64,000 nucleotides of DNA from Agrococcus lahaulensis DSM 17612 (GCF_000425105.1 NZ_AULD01000005.1:62001-126000); one strand, 5' to 3'; counted from the first letter of the stretch, positions 42,332-51,632 are shown. The notes: generated from the letters alone by a model not told the origin. Translations and numbers: made by a program.

Positions 42332-43540
42332 ATGCCCAGCCTGCACGTGCGCACCGAGCGCGCGGAGCCCGGCCGGCTGCTCGAGCACGCCGAGCCGCGC
42401 TGGCCGCTCGCGATCCGCCGCGGCGCCGACGGCATCGTCGGCCGGGGCGTCGCGATGCGGCTCGAGTTCCGGGGCCCTTCGCGCTTCACGGACGCGGCGG
42501 ATGCGTGGCGCGACGTCGCGCGGGACGCGGTCGTCGACGACGCGGTCGCCGTCCCCGGCACGGGCCTCGTCGCCTTCGGCGCGTTCGCCTTCGACGACGC
42601 GTCGGCCGCGACGAGCGTGCTCATCGTGCCGCAGCTCGTCGTGGGCCGTCGCGGCGATGACGAGTGGGTGACGTGGATCGGCGACGAGGGACGCCTGCAC
42701 CCCACCGCGGTGGAGGAGGTGCGGGTCGAACTGGCCGACGGCGAGATCGACGCCGAGCGCTACCGCGCCGTCGTGGCCGAGGCGACCGAGCGCATCCGGG
42801 CCGGTGAGGCCGAGAAGATCGTCGTCGCGCGGGATCGCGTGGGCCAGCTGCCGCCCGACGGCGACGTGCGCTCGGTCGCCGTCGGCCTCGTGCAGCGCTA
42901 CCCGGACGCGGTGACCTACGCGGTCGACGGGCTCGTCGGCGCGAGCCCCGAGACGCTCATCGCCGCGCACCGCGGCCACTTCTTCTCGCGCGTGCTCGCG
43001 GGGACCGCCTCGCGCGGCGCGACGCCGTCGCGCGACGCCGAGATCGCGGAGGCGCTCGCGTCGGGCGACAAGGACCTGCGCGAGCACCGCTTCGCGGCCG
43101 ACTCCGCGATGGCGGTGCTGCGCGAGCTCGCGCCGGATGCGCGCGCGTCGGAGCCGTTCCCGCTGCGGCTGCCGAACCTCTGGCACCTCGCGACCGACAT
43201 CACCGGCACGCTCGGCGACCGCTCGACGCTCGACGTGCTCGCGCTGCTGCACCCGACCGCTGCGGTCGGCGGCACGCCGCGCGAGGCCTCGCTCGCGCTC
43301 ATCCGCGAGCTCGAGGGCGTCGACCGCGGCCGCTACGCGGGGCCGGTCGGGTGGATCGACGGCGACGGCGGCGGCGAGTGGGTGATCGCGCTGCGCGGCG
43401 CCGAGATCGCGGCCGACGGCGGCATCCGCGCGTTCGCTGGCGCGGGCATCGTGGCGGGCTCCGACCCGGCCGCCGAACTCGCCGAGACGGCCGTGAAGCT
43501 GCGCCCCATCACCGACGCGCTCGCCGACCCCCTCCCCTGA
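42332..43540 (+). CDS. menF: isochorismate synthase
   Basis: 402 residues, chorismate-binding enzyme. Conserved blocks: RAGEAEKIVVARDRV, GASPETLIAAHRGHFFSRVLAGTASRG, KDLREHRFAADSAM, ATDITGTLGDRSTLDVLALLHPTAAVGGTPR, GPVGWIDGDGGGEWVIALRGAEI and FAGAGIVAGSDPAAEL. It converts chorismate to isochorismate, the first menaquinone step; MenF rather than a siderophore enzyme is inferred from the men neighbours. Leaderless start. Confidence 0.92.
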   Translation: MPSLHVRTERAEPGRLLEHAEPRWPLAIRRGADGIVGRGVAMRLEFRGPSRFTDAADAWRDVARDAVVDDAVAVPGTGLVAFGAFAFDDASAATSVLIVPQLVVGRRGDDEWVTWIGDEGRLHPTAVEEVRVELADGEIDAERYRAVVAEATERIRAGEAEKIVVARDRVGQLPPDGDVRSVAVGLVQRYPDAVTYAVDGLVGASPETLIAAHRGHFFSRVLAGTASRGATPSRDAEIAEALASGDKDLREHRFAADSAMAVLRELAPDARASEPFPLRLPNLWHLATDITGTLGDRSTLDVLALLHPTAAVGGTPREASLALIRELEGVDRGRYAGPVGWIDGDGGGEWVIALRGAEIAADGGIRAFAGAGIVAGSDPAAELAETAVKLRPITDALADPLP

Positions 43541-43564
43541 CCGGCCCGCGCTGATCCGGCCGTC

Positions 43565-43820
43565 GAGTGGCGCCTCCCGTGCCTGAGTGGCGCCTCCCGT
43601 GCCTGAGTGGCGCCTCCCGTGCCTGAGTGGCGCCTCCCGTGCCTGAGTGGCGCCTCCCGTGCCTGAGTGGCGCCTCCCGTGCCTGAGTGGCGCCTCCCGT
43701 GCCTGAGTGGCGCCTCCCGTGCCTGAGTGGCGCCTCCCGTGCCTGAGTGGCGCCTCCCGTGCCTGAGTGGCGCCTCCCGTGCCTGAGTGGCGTTTCCCGC
43801 GCGTGAGTGGCGACTTCCGC
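43565..43820 (+). repeat. 20-bp tandem array, forward half
   Basis: Eleven perfect copies of GAGTGGCGCCTCCCGTGCCT from 43565 to 43784, then two degenerate copies at 43785 (GAGTGGCGTTTCCCGCGCGT) and 43805. Occupies the convergent gap between menF and the PPK2 gene; open frames across it are repeat artefacts. No spacers, so not a CRISPR array. Confidence 0.95.
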
Positions 43821-43847
43821 AAACCACGAGTCGCTCTCGACGCATCC

Positions 43848-43957
43848 GCCACTCACATCCCGCAGGCGCCACTCACCTGCCGGGCTCGCCACTCACCTGC
43901 CGGGGGCGCCACTCACCTGCCGGGGACGCCACTCACCGGCCGCAGGCGCCACTCGAG
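43848..43957 (-). repeat. 20-bp array, inverted half
   Basis: Six units with the complementary core CGCCACTC at 43848, 43868, 43888, 43908, 43928 and 43948, exactly 20 bp apart, with variable tails such as ACCTGCCGGG. The two halves face each other across about 27 bp, so the transcript from either side could fold into a long hairpin or many alternative ones. Confidence 0.92.
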
Positions 43958-43964
43958 CGCGCGG

Positions 43965-44816
43965 TCAGCTCGCGGGGGTGCCGCCCGCGCCGACGAGCCG
44001 GGCGCGCTCGGCGGCCACGTCGAAGTCGGCCGTCGGCCACTGCGGGTCGATGCGCTCGAGCGCCTCGAGCAGCAGCTCGCGCACCGCGAGCCGCGAGTAC
44101 CACTTGCGATCGGCGGGCACGACGTGCCACGGCGCCTGCTCGGTGGCCGTGCGGGCGATCGCGATCTCGTACGCCTCCATGTAGGCATCCCAGTGCTCGC
44201 GCTCGTCGATGTCGCCCGGGTTGTACTTCCAGTGCTTGTCGGGCCGGTCGAGGCGCTCGAGCAGCCGCGTGCCCTGCTCCTCGAACGAGACGTGCAGCAT
44301 CACCTTGATGAGCGAGATGCCGCGCTCGGCGATCCCCCGCTCGAACTCGACGATGCGGCCGTAGCGCTCCTCGATCACATCGGGCGCCGAGAGGCCGCGC
44401 ACGCGGTGGATGAGCACGTCCTCGTAGTGGGAGCGATCGAAGACGCCGATGATGCCCGGCGCCGGCAGCTCGCGCTCGATGCGCCACAGGAAGTCGTGGC
44501 TGCGCTCCTCCTCGGTGGGCGCCTTGAACGCCTTGATGCGCACGCCCTGCGGGTCGACCTGCCCGACCACGTGCCGCATGATGCCGCCCTTGCCGGAGGT
44601 GTCCATCCCCTGCACCATGAGCAGCACCGAGCGCTCGCCGCCCGCGGTGCTCTCGGCGAAGAGCCGCTCCTGCAGCTCGGCGAGGCGCTCGGCGCCCGCC
44701 TCGAGCGCCCGCTGCCCGTCGGCCTTGCGGCCGTCGAACCCGGGGGTGGATGCGGGGCTCACGCTCGCCAGGTCGACGGGACCGGTGATGCGCAGCGCGT
44801 CGGTGATCGCAGTCAT
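43965..44816 (-). CDS. polyphosphate kinase 2 family protein
   Basis: 283 residues of the PPK2 family: Walker A-like VQGMDTSGKGGIMRHV, FDRSHYEDVLIHRVR (Walker B/lid region), and HWKYNPGDIDEREHWDAYMEAYE. PPK2 enzymes use polyphosphate to phosphorylate nucleotides or the reverse; subclass (NDP- or NMP-type) not determined. Leaderless: TAGTCT (44823-44828), six bases, ATG at 44816. Confidence 0.92.
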   Translation of the reverse strand: MTAITDALRITGPVDLASVSPASTPGFDGRKADGQRALEAGAERLAELQERLFAESTAGGERSVLLMVQGMDTSGKGGIMRHVVGQVDPQGVRIKAFKAPTEEERSHDFLWRIERELPAPGIIGVFDRSHYEDVLIHRVRGLSAPDVIEERYGRIVEFERGIAERGISLIKVMLHVSFEEQGTRLLERLDRPDKHWKYNPGDIDEREHWDAYMEAYEIAIARTATEQAPWHVVPADRKWYSRLAVRELLLEALERIDPQWPTADFDVAAERARLVGAGGTPAS

Positions 44817-44825
44817 GGCGGGAGA

Positions 44826-46034
44826 CTAGCCCCGCGACGCTGGCGGCTCCTGGATGGGGACCGCCGCGGTGGGCGGCCGCTGATCGCGCGGCCGCACCCC
44901 GGGCGACACGGCGCGGCCGAGCCTGCCCGGCGGCACCGCGTCGACCTTGTTCGAGATGAGCTTGCTCATCCACCCGAGCCGCGGGTCGGGGTCGACGAGC
45001 ATCGTCTTGACGGCGAGCGTCGCCGGCAGCGCGAGCAGCGCGCCGACCGGTCCGAGCGCGAACGCCCACACGAGCAGCGACAGGAACGAGGTCGCGGGCG
45101 TCACGCCGACCGCGTCGCCCGCGACCTTCGGCTGCACGAGCGACTGCATGACGAAGTTGATGACGCTGAAGAGGATCGCGGTCAGCAGCGCGTTGAGCGG
45201 GCCGTTCGCGAGCAGCGCCATGAGCGTCGGCGGCACCGTGCCGATCACGAAGCCGATGTTCGGGATGTAGTTGGTCACGAACGCGAAGACGGCCCAGACG
45301 AGCGCGAGCGGCACCCCGAGCGCCGTGAGAGCGACGAGGTCGAGCGCCGAGACGACGAGGCCGAACAGCGTCGTGACGACCCAGTAGCGCTGCACGCCGG
45401 CCGCGAAGCGGTCGACGCCGCGCACGAGGTCGGGGTTCGTGATCGCGATGCGCTGCATGCGGTCGGGCAGCCGCATCGAGTCCCACGCGAGGAAGAAGAT
45501 GACGACGAAGAGGGTCGCGACGAAGCCGAGCACGACGCCCGCGTCCGAGGCGAGCGCGCCCACGGTGCTCGCGATCGCGCCGGGGCTGAAGGCGTTCCGC
45601 AGCTGCTGGAGCGCCTCGTCCTCCGAGACGCCGAGCGTCTCGAGCCACGCGAGCGTCTCGCGGTAGAGCCGGTTGAACTCGCTCGAGTAGCCGGGCAGCT
45701 CGGTCACGAGCGACTGCACCGACCAGTAGATCGACCACAGCAGCGCGACGAGGAAGCCGTAGACCGTCAGCATCGACGCGAGCGCCGCGACGACCCTTGG
45801 CGCCCCGATGCGCAGCAGCCACTGCTGCAGGGGCATGACGGCGATCACGAGGTTGAGGCCGAGGAAGACGGGCGCGACGAAGGATGCGACCTGGTTGAGG
45901 GCGATGAGCACGGCGATGACGGCGATCACCGAGATCAGCACGATGAGCGTGCGCGGGAGCGCCCACCGCTCCCGCGGCGGCTCGGCCTGGACGACGGGCG
46001 CCGGCTGCTGCCGCCGCTGCCGCGGCCAACGCAT
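44826..46034 (-). CDS. AI-2E family transporter
   Basis: 402 residues with about eight helices arranged as pairs, the AI-2E_transport pattern: LIALNQVASFVAPVFLGLNLVIAVMPLQQWLL near the N-terminus, FAFVTNYIPNIGFVIGTVPPTLMALLANGP in the middle, and FLSLLVWAFALGPVGALLALPATLAVK late. Members move autoinducer-2, sodium/protons or other solutes; role here unknown. The C-terminal tail is proline-rich. Overlaps the SDR gene stop by one base (TGATG). Confidence 0.88.
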   Translation of the reverse strand: MRWPRQRRQQPAPVVQAEPPRERWALPRTLIVLISVIAVIAVLIALNQVASFVAPVFLGLNLVIAVMPLQQWLLRIGAPRVVAALASMLTVYGFLVALLWSIYWSVQSLVTELPGYSSEFNRLYRETLAWLETLGVSEDEALQQLRNAFSPGAIASTVGALASDAGVVLGFVATLFVVIFFLAWDSMRLPDRMQRIAITNPDLVRGVDRFAAGVQRYWVVTTLFGLVVSALDLVALTALGVPLALVWAVFAFVTNYIPNIGFVIGTVPPTLMALLANGPLNALLTAILFSVINFVMQSLVQPKVAGDAVGVTPATSFLSLLVWAFALGPVGALLALPATLAVKTMLVDPDPRLGWMSKLISNKVDAVPPGRLGRAVSPGVRPRDQRPPTAAVPIQEPPASRG

Positions 46035-46891
46035 CAGCGGAGCGCCCGCTCGCCGTCGCGGGGCGCGGCCTGCCGGCCCCGGAACGCGTCCATCCCCTCG
46101 TTGACGCCCAGCGCATCCGCCACGAGGTCGCCGAGCGCGGTCGGCAGCGCCTTGATCGCCGGCACGATGCGCACGAGCGGCGGCAGCGCGAGGAGCGTGC
46201 GGCGCGACTCGATCGCGGCGAGGATCTGCGTCGCGACGCGCGCTTGCGACAGGATCGGCAGCAGCGCCGGCACCCTCGTCGTGACGCCGTCGAACATGCC
46301 CGTGTCGATGTAGAACGGGGCGACGGTCAGGGTCGTGATGGGCGAGCGCTCCTTGCGCAGCTCGGCCCGCAGCGACTCCATGAAGCCGACCGCGGCGAAC
46401 TTGCTCGCCGCGTAGTCGGTCTGGCCAGCGACGCCGATGAAGCCCGCGGCGCTCGCGACCGTGACGATGCGGCCGCGGCCGGCGTCGCGCATCGCTGGCA
46501 GGAAGGCGCGCGTGACGAGGATGGGCGCGATCGCGTTGACGCGCATCGTCAGCTCGATCTGCGCGACGCTGAGCGACGCGAGCGGCTTGCCGGAGATGAC
46601 GCCCGCGTTGTTGACGACGACGCCGACGGGGCCGAGCATGAGCGTCTCGGCGGCCGCGAGCTCGATCGCGTCGGCGTCGGTGAGGTCGACGACGACGGCG
46701 GTCGCGCGGCCGTGCTCCGCGTCGATCTCGGCGACCACGGCGCGCGCCGCTCGCTCGTCGCGGTCCCAGAGCACGACGTGGGCGCCCTTCCGCGCCGCGG
46801 CGAGCGCGACGAGCCGGCCGATGCCGCTGCCGCCGCCGGTGATGACGATCCGCGTCGAGCCGTCGATGACGGTGTCAGAGCCCTTGCGCAT
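46034..46891 (-). CDS. short-chain dehydrogenase/reductase
   Basis: 285 residues, classical SDR: cofactor loop ITGGGSGIGRLVALAA, NNAG in VVVNNAGVISG, catalytic Ser in VASAAGFIG and YxxxK in TDYAASKFAAVG. An acidic residue at the end of strand 2 (LWDRDE) suggests NAD preference. Substrate not clear; similar to retinol/steroid-type SDRs. GGAAGGGGG ribosome site; overlaps the 3' end of menD by 17 bp. Confidence 0.88.
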   Translation of the reverse strand: MRKGSDTVIDGSTRIVITGGGSGIGRLVALAAARKGAHVVLWDRDERAARAVVAEIDAEHGRATAVVVDLTDADAIELAAAETLMLGPVGVVVNNAGVISGKPLASLSVAQIELTMRVNAIAPILVTRAFLPAMRDAGRGRIVTVASAAGFIGVAGQTDYAASKFAAVGFMESLRAELRKERSPITTLTVAPFYIDTGMFDGVTTRVPALLPILSQARVATQILAAIESRRTLLALPPLVRIVPAIKALPTALGDLVADALGVNEGMDAFRGRQAAPRDGERALR

Positions 46892-48557
46892 CCGCGCCCC
46901 CTTCCAGCACTGCCTCGATGATGCCCGGTCTCGGCTGCGACAGGGCCCTCCGGAGGCCGGCGCGGTCGACGACGCGCTCGAACGGCCAGCCGTAGGCGGC
47001 CGCGAGGTGCTCGAGGTCGACGTCGTGCGGGGTGCGCTGCACGCGCGCGAAGTCGCCGGGGTCGGCGCTGCCGGCGACCTCGAGCAGCTCGAAGAGGCTG
47101 CCGCCGTTGTCGTTGCCGACGACGATCTGCAGCCGCGGCCGCTCCTCCCCCGGCGGCACGTGCAGGCCGCCGGCCTCGTGCAGCAGCGCGAGGTCTCCGA
47201 TGAGCAGCCGCGTGATGCCGCCAGCGCTCTCGCGCTCGTGCGCGAGAGCGATGCCGGATGCGGTGCTGACGGTGCCGTCGATGCCGGCGAGCCCGCGGTT
47301 GGCGTGGGCGCGCACCGCCTTCGGTCCGGCGACGAGGTCGAGCTCGCGGATGAGTCGCGACGCCGCGACGACGAGCCGGTCGTGCGGCCACGTGCGGTCC
47401 CACACCTGGCTCACGAGCTCGCGGCGGGTGATGGGCGTGCGCCCCTCCGCGAGCTCCGCCCGCGCATAGTCGGCGCGCGTGAGCTCCGAGTCGGGCGCCG
47501 CCTCGGCGTCGCGTGCGTCGGCGAGCGCGCGGCCCGCGTGCAGCCAGCGCTCGACCCACGCGCGGTCGGCGTCGTCGGGCTCGGCGGGCTCGACCTCGAT
47601 GCGCCCGGCGAGCACGCGCGTGACGCCCGTGCCGCGCACGTTGTCCTGCCCGGCGCGGCCGAGCACGACGACCTCGACGTCGGTCCGGCGGATGAGGCCG
47701 GTCACCGAGCGCGAGAGGGTCGGGTGGCCGAGCACGACGACGCGCCGCACCTCGTCGGCGAGCTGCGGCACGACGTCGCGCCCGTGCGGCACGAGCAGCC
47801 GGCCGAAGCGAGCGCCGGAGGTCGGCTCGGCGAGCAGCGGCGCCGCGAGCGCCTCGGCGACGTCGACCGCTGCGGCGCCCGCGTCGGCGCCCGCGATCAC
47901 GACCGTGCGGGGCGCGGGCAGGAGCGTCGCGCTCGGCGTCGGCGGCCGCTCGACCCGCTCGACACGGCGGTGCTGCGTCGGCGCCCCGCCCGAGAGCGGC
48001 TCGCGGAAGGCGATGTTGAGCTGCACGGGGCCCGGCTCGGTGTGCTTGCGGTCGCGCCAGCCCAGCGCGGCACGGACGGCACTGACCGCGTCGTCCTCGG
48101 GCTCGCGCAGCGCATCCGCCCCCACGTCGAGCACGACGCGAGCCGCGTCGCCGAAGATGCCGGCCTGGCGGGTCGTCTGGTTGGCGCGGATGCCGTGCAG
48201 CTCGGTCGGCCGGTCGGCGGTGATCGCGATGAGCGGCACGTCGCTGTGGTGCGCCTCGAGCATCGCGGGGTGGAGGTTCGCGAGCGCCGTGCCGCTCGTC
48301 ACGACGATCGCGACGGGGCGGCGCGTCTCGCGCGCGAGGCCGAGCGCGAGGAAGGCGCCGGAGCGCTCGTCGATCCGCACGTGGAGGTGCAGCGTGCCCT
48401 CCCTGGCGAGGCGGGCAGCGGCGAGCGCGATCGACTGCGAGCGCGAGCCGGGGCAGACGACGATGTCGCCGACGCCCGCGTCTGCGAGCGCGGCGACGAG
48501 CCGGTCGGCGTAGGCGGCGGCGGGAAGGGCGTCAGGCACGCGCCGCGTCGCCGTCAT
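46875..48557 (-). CDS. menD: 2-succinyl-5-enolpyruvyl-6-hydroxy-3-cyclohexene-1-carboxylate synthase
   Basis: 560 residues, thiamine diphosphate enzyme. N-terminal VVCPGSRSQSIALAAARLAREG with HVRIDERSGAFLALGLARET (ThDP Glu), TSGTALANLHPAMLEAHHSDVPLIAITADRP, and C-terminal cofactor-binding GDLALLHEAGGLHVP and VGNDNGG. It joins isochorismate with the succinyl-semialdehyde-ThDP adduct from 2-oxoglutarate. ATG at 48557 overlaps the PLDc_N gene stop, so the two are coupled. Confidence 0.96.
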   Translation of the reverse strand: MTATRRVPDALPAAAYADRLVAALADAGVGDIVVCPGSRSQSIALAAARLAREGTLHLHVRIDERSGAFLALGLARETRRPVAIVVTSGTALANLHPAMLEAHHSDVPLIAITADRPTELHGIRANQTTRQAGIFGDAARVVLDVGADALREPEDDAVSAVRAALGWRDRKHTEPGPVQLNIAFREPLSGGAPTQHRRVERVERPPTPSATLLPAPRTVVIAGADAGAAAVDVAEALAAPLLAEPTSGARFGRLLVPHGRDVVPQLADEVRRVVVLGHPTLSRSVTGLIRRTDVEVVVLGRAGQDNVRGTGVTRVLAGRIEVEPAEPDDADRAWVERWLHAGRALADARDAEAAPDSELTRADYARAELAEGRTPITRRELVSQVWDRTWPHDRLVVAASRLIRELDLVAGPKAVRAHANRGLAGIDGTVSTASGIALAHERESAGGITRLLIGDLALLHEAGGLHVPPGEERPRLQIVVGNDNGGSLFELLEVAGSADPGDFARVQRTPHDVDLEHLAAAYGWPFERVVDRAGLRRALSQPRPGIIEAVLEGGADAQGL

Positions 48558-48975
48558 CGGGCGAGCGACGGCCAGACCCGTCGGGGTCGTCGGGGTCGTC
48601 CCCGGCGTCGGGGCCCACGACCGGTCGGTCGGGGCGAGGGTCGGTGCGGGGCGGGGTGCGCGGGTCCTCGTCGTCGAGCGCCGCGAGCTGCGCCTCGAGC
48701 TCGGCGATGCGGCGGTCGGCCTCCTCGTCGGAGACGAGGGTCGAGCGCGAGAACGAGGGGTCGTCGTCGGGGGCCATCGGGCGCGCCGCCGAGCGGGGTC
48801 CCTTGCCCCACGCGAGCCAGCCGATCGCGCCGAGGACAGGCACGACGACGATGAGCACGACCCACAGCACGCGGTTGAGACGGCGGATGCGACGGTCATC
48901 CGTGACGGTGAGGTCGACGAGCGCATAGACCGTCACCACGAGGGCGAGGATCCCGCCGAGGATGAGCCATCTCAT
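48532..48975 (-). CDS. PLDc_N domain membrane protein
   Basis: 147 residues: two helices (LILGGILALVVTVYALVDL; NRVLWVVLIVVVPVLGAIGWLAWGKGP) typical of the short PLDc_N module that normally precedes cardiolipin synthases, then a long acidic, proline-rich cytoplasmic tail without HKD motifs. Commonly found beside menD in actinobacteria; function unknown. Leaderless: TAGGGT (48983-48988), seven bases, ATG 48975. Confidence 0.85.
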   Translation of the reverse strand: MRWLILGGILALVVTVYALVDLTVTDDRRIRRLNRVLWVVLIVVVPVLGAIGWLAWGKGPRSAARPMAPDDDPSFSRSTLVSDEEADRRIAELEAQLAALDDEDPRTPPRTDPRPDRPVVGPDAGDDPDDPDGSGRRSPDDGDAARA

Positions 48976-49013
48976 GTCACCCACCCTAGGCCTCTTCCCT
49001 ATGGCGCGGCTCT

Positions 49014-49019
49014 TAGACT
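49014..49019 (+). promoter_or_regulatory. -10 box for leaderless DUF4229 gene
   Basis: TAGACT, seven bases, ATG at 49027; divergent to the TAGGGT box of the PLDc_N gene at 48983-48988. Confidence 0.5.
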
Positions 49020-49026
49020 TGAGGGC

Positions 49027-49449
49027 ATGGGCCCCTCGATGCGCTACCTCGTCGTGCGCGCTGCGCTGTTCCTCGTGCCGTTCGCGCTGCTGATGATCGC
49101 GGACGTGCCGTGGCCGATCTCGCTGCTCGTCGCGCTCGCGTTCGCGTTCGCCGCGTCGATCGTGTTCTTCGGCAAGCTGCGCGACGAGGCGGCGCGCGAC
49201 CTGCAGCGGATTCGTCAGGGCCGCAAGCGCGAGGGCGCCGGTCCCGACGACGCCGACATCGAGGACGAGGCGCTCGACGCGGGCGCTGCGGGCGCCGCAC
49301 CGGCGGCAGGCGTCGCGCGCGACGCGGACGCGGGCGCGGTCGACGCGAGCGCCGCTCGAGCGGACCTCGCCGACGCGGCACCCGAGGCGCCGCCCGCCCG
49401 CCAGACCGACGCGGCCGACGGGCACGACGCATCCGAGCCGCGCCCCTGA
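49027..49449 (+). CDS. DUF4229 domain membrane protein
   Basis: 140 residues: two closely spaced helices (VVRAALFLVPFALLMIADVP; ISLLVALAFAFAASIVFF), the motif LRDEAARDLQRIRQGR, then a low-complexity Ala/Asp/Glu tail. Usual neighbour of men genes in Microbacteriaceae. Leaderless start. Function unknown. Confidence 0.8.
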   Translation: MGPSMRYLVVRAALFLVPFALLMIADVPWPISLLVALAFAFAASIVFFGKLRDEAARDLQRIRQGRKREGAGPDDADIEDEALDAGAAGAAPAAGVARDADAGAVDASAARADLADAAPEAPPARQTDAADGHDASEPRP

Positions 49450-49471
49450 CGGGTCGCGCTGCGCCGCGTCG

Positions 49472-50566
49472 TCAGGCGCACGCGCCCCAGTCGCGCTCGA
49501 CGGGCACGCCTCCCGAGTTGTCGAGCCCGACCGGATCGCTGCACTGCCAGTCGATGGCGCCAGCGGCGCCGGCGGAGGCGCGCACACCGACCCAGAGCTG
49601 GGAAGGCCCGTCGGCAGGGCCGGAGAGCACCTGGAGCGGCACGTCGAACTCGACGGCACCCCCGTCCGCGAGCGCGAACCCTCGGCTGTCACCGGGCACC
49701 AGCAGCGCGCCGGCGGGCACCGCGCACGAGTCGGCCGCCTGGCAGCCGACGGCATGCGACAGCGCGCGCTCCGGAGCACCGTCGAGCACGGCGGTCGGCA
49801 CGCTCCACGGCGCGCCCCACGAGCCCGACCCGGGCCCGGGAGTGATGCCCGTGCGGGGGTCGCCGTCGATCACGAGCATCATCGGCTCGATGCTCACGAG
49901 CCCGTGCTCGTACGGCTCGCTGCGATACCTGCCGGGGTAGAGCAGCGTGCCGCGGTCTCGGCCGATCTCGATCGCCCGCAGCCGCGGGAGCGGACCGAAG
50001 ACGGCCTCGTCGAGCACGACGTGCTCCGCGAGCGTGGTCGTGAGGCGCCACGTGCCGCCTTCGCGCACCGCGTCGAGCTCGTGCTCGACCGGGCCCTGCC
50101 CGCTGCGGAAGGCGACCGTGACCGTGGCCGCATCGCCATCGAGCTCGACGCCTTCGACGCGGAAGGCCTGGATGCGCCCGGCGTCCGCGAGCGCCGCGTC
50201 GGTCAGCAGCGGCGCCTCGCCCTCGACCGGCACGAGCGCGCTCGCGTCGTCGCCGCGGCCCTCGGCGATCGCCGTCAGGTAGTCGAGGGCCGCCGCTGTG
50301 ATCGCGTCGGTGGCAACGGTGTGCGCGTGGCGCTGCACCGCCTGAGCGACGCCGATGGCGAACGCCACGACGACGAGAGCCGCCGCCAGCACGGCGCCGA
50401 CCACGAGCCGGCGGCGTCGCGCGGCCTCGACCGACGGGTCGTCGCCGCGCGAGTCGCTGTCGAGCGCTGCCTGCTCGGGCAGCGGCTCGTCGGTCTCGAC
50501 CGTCGGGCTCGCCGCCGCGTTCGGGCGCGCGGGCGGCATCTCGAACTCCGGCATCGGTGACGGCAC
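49472..50566 (-). CDS. MPxFxMP-family membrane protein, paralogue 1 of 4
   Basis: 364 residues, family not named. Starts PSPMPEFEMPP, a Pro/Glu-rich segment, one membrane helix (54-76), then an extracytoplasmic domain with YLTAIAEGRGDDASALVP, GTWRLTTTLAE, TLLYPGRY, VIDGDPRTGI and two late cysteine pairs (CQAADSC; WQC...GAC). Same plan as the proteins at 53824, 54932 and 56563. GTG 50566 is chosen because, in all four paralogues, the start sits three to four residues before the MPxFxMP motif and six or seven bases after an A/T-containing -10-like box. The domain resembles secreted DUF proteins of unknown role. Confidence 0.75.
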   Translation of the reverse strand: MPSPMPEFEMPPARPNAAASPTVETDEPLPEQAALDSDSRGDDPSVEAARRRRLVVGAVLAAALVVVAFAIGVAQAVQRHAHTVATDAITAAALDYLTAIAEGRGDDASALVPVEGEAPLLTDAALADAGRIQAFRVEGVELDGDAATVTVAFRSGQGPVEHELDAVREGGTWRLTTTLAEHVVLDEAVFGPLPRLRAIEIGRDRGTLLYPGRYRSEPYEHGLVSIEPMMLVIDGDPRTGITPGPGSGSWGAPWSVPTAVLDGAPERALSHAVGCQAADSCAVPAGALLVPGDSRGFALADGGAVEFDVPLQVLSGPADGPSQLWVGVRASAGAAGAIDWQCSDPVGLDNSGGVPVERDWGACA

Positions 50567-50610
50567 GCATCCATCATCACCCACGGGCGGCGATGCCGGC
50601 CGCAAGCGGC

Positions 50611-51567
50611 TCAGGCGCCGACGAAGCCTGCCGGGCCGCCCCAGATCGCGACCGCGAGGCCGACGCCGTAGAGCAGCGCCGTCATGCCGGTGAGGCCGAG
50701 CGCGGTGATGAGGTCGCGCGGCGTGCGCGAGGTGATGACGATGACCATCGCCGGGCCCGCGAGCAGCAGCACCGCGAAGACGACGAAGCCGTAGGCGAGC
50801 GCGTACGAGAAGACCCACAGGATGCCGAACGGCACGAGCATGAGCAGCACGTAGAGCGCCTTCGACGGGCCGCGGCCGAGCAGCGTCGCGAGCGTGCGCT
50901 TGCCGGCGGCGCGGTCGGTGTCGATGTCGCGCAGGTTGTTGCACAGCATGAGCGCCGCCGAGATCGCGCCGATGGCGATGCCGAGCGCGATCGAGTCGTC
51001 GGTGATGCGACCGAGCATCGCGTACACGGTGCCGCACACCGCGACGGGGCCGAAGAAGAGGAAGGCCATGAGCTCGCCGAGCGCGAAGTAGCCGTAGGGG
51101 CGCTTGCCGCCCGTGTAGCCCCACGCGGCGACGATGCAGACGGCGCCGACCGCGAGCAGCCACCACCGGCCGCTCAGCACCACGACGGCGATGCCGGCGA
51201 GCGCGCCCGCGGCGAGGAAGCCGATCGCGACGTTGCGCACCGCCTCGGGCGCTGCCTTGCCGGCGCCGACGAGCCGGCCGGGGCCGACGCGCACGGCGTC
51301 GGTGCCCTTCACGCCGTCGGAGTAGTCGTTCGCGAAGTTGACGCCGATCTGCATGCAGATGGCGAGCAGCAGGCACGCGATCGCGATGCCGAGGTGGTAG
51401 CCCTCGGCGTTGAACGCGGCCGCGGTGCCGAGCGCGACGGGGGCGACCGCCATGCCGAGCGTGCGGGGGCGGGATGCGGCGATCCAGTCGCGCGCGGTCG
51501 CGGGCGAAGGAGCGGTGCCAGCGTGCTGCGCGCGCCTGGCGGGGTTGCCGGAGCGGGGGTTGGCCAT
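50611..51567 (-). CDS. menA: 1,4-dihydroxy-2-naphthoate polyprenyltransferase
   Basis: 318 residues, UbiA superfamily with eight to nine helices. Aspartate-rich motifs NFANDYSDGVKGTD and NNLRDIDTDRAAGKRTLA bind the prenyl diphosphate with magnesium; RPRTLGMAVAPVALGTA opens the protein. It attaches the polyprenyl chain to DHNA in the membrane. ATG 51567 has TACGAT (51576-51581) eight bases upstream. Confidence 0.95.
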   Translation of the reverse strand: MANPRSGNPARRAQHAGTAPSPATARDWIAASRPRTLGMAVAPVALGTAAAFNAEGYHLGIAIACLLLAICMQIGVNFANDYSDGVKGTDAVRVGPGRLVGAGKAAPEAVRNVAIGFLAAGALAGIAVVVLSGRWWLLAVGAVCIVAAWGYTGGKRPYGYFALGELMAFLFFGPVAVCGTVYAMLGRITDDSIALGIAIGAISAALMLCNNLRDIDTDRAAGKRTLATLLGRGPSKALYVLLMLVPFGILWVFSYALAYGFVVFAVLLLAGPAMVIVITSRTPRDLITALGLTGMTALLYGVGLAVAIWGGPAGFVGA

Positions 51568-51632
51568 CGCCTTCGATCGTAGTCGCCGTGCGCGCCGCTC
51601 GACCGGGCCGCCGCCCACCGGCTCGACCCCTG

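Noticed and set aside
43565-43957. Possible CRISPR array
   Set aside because: Units are contiguous 20-mers with no unique spacers, orientation flips half way, and no cas genes are present.
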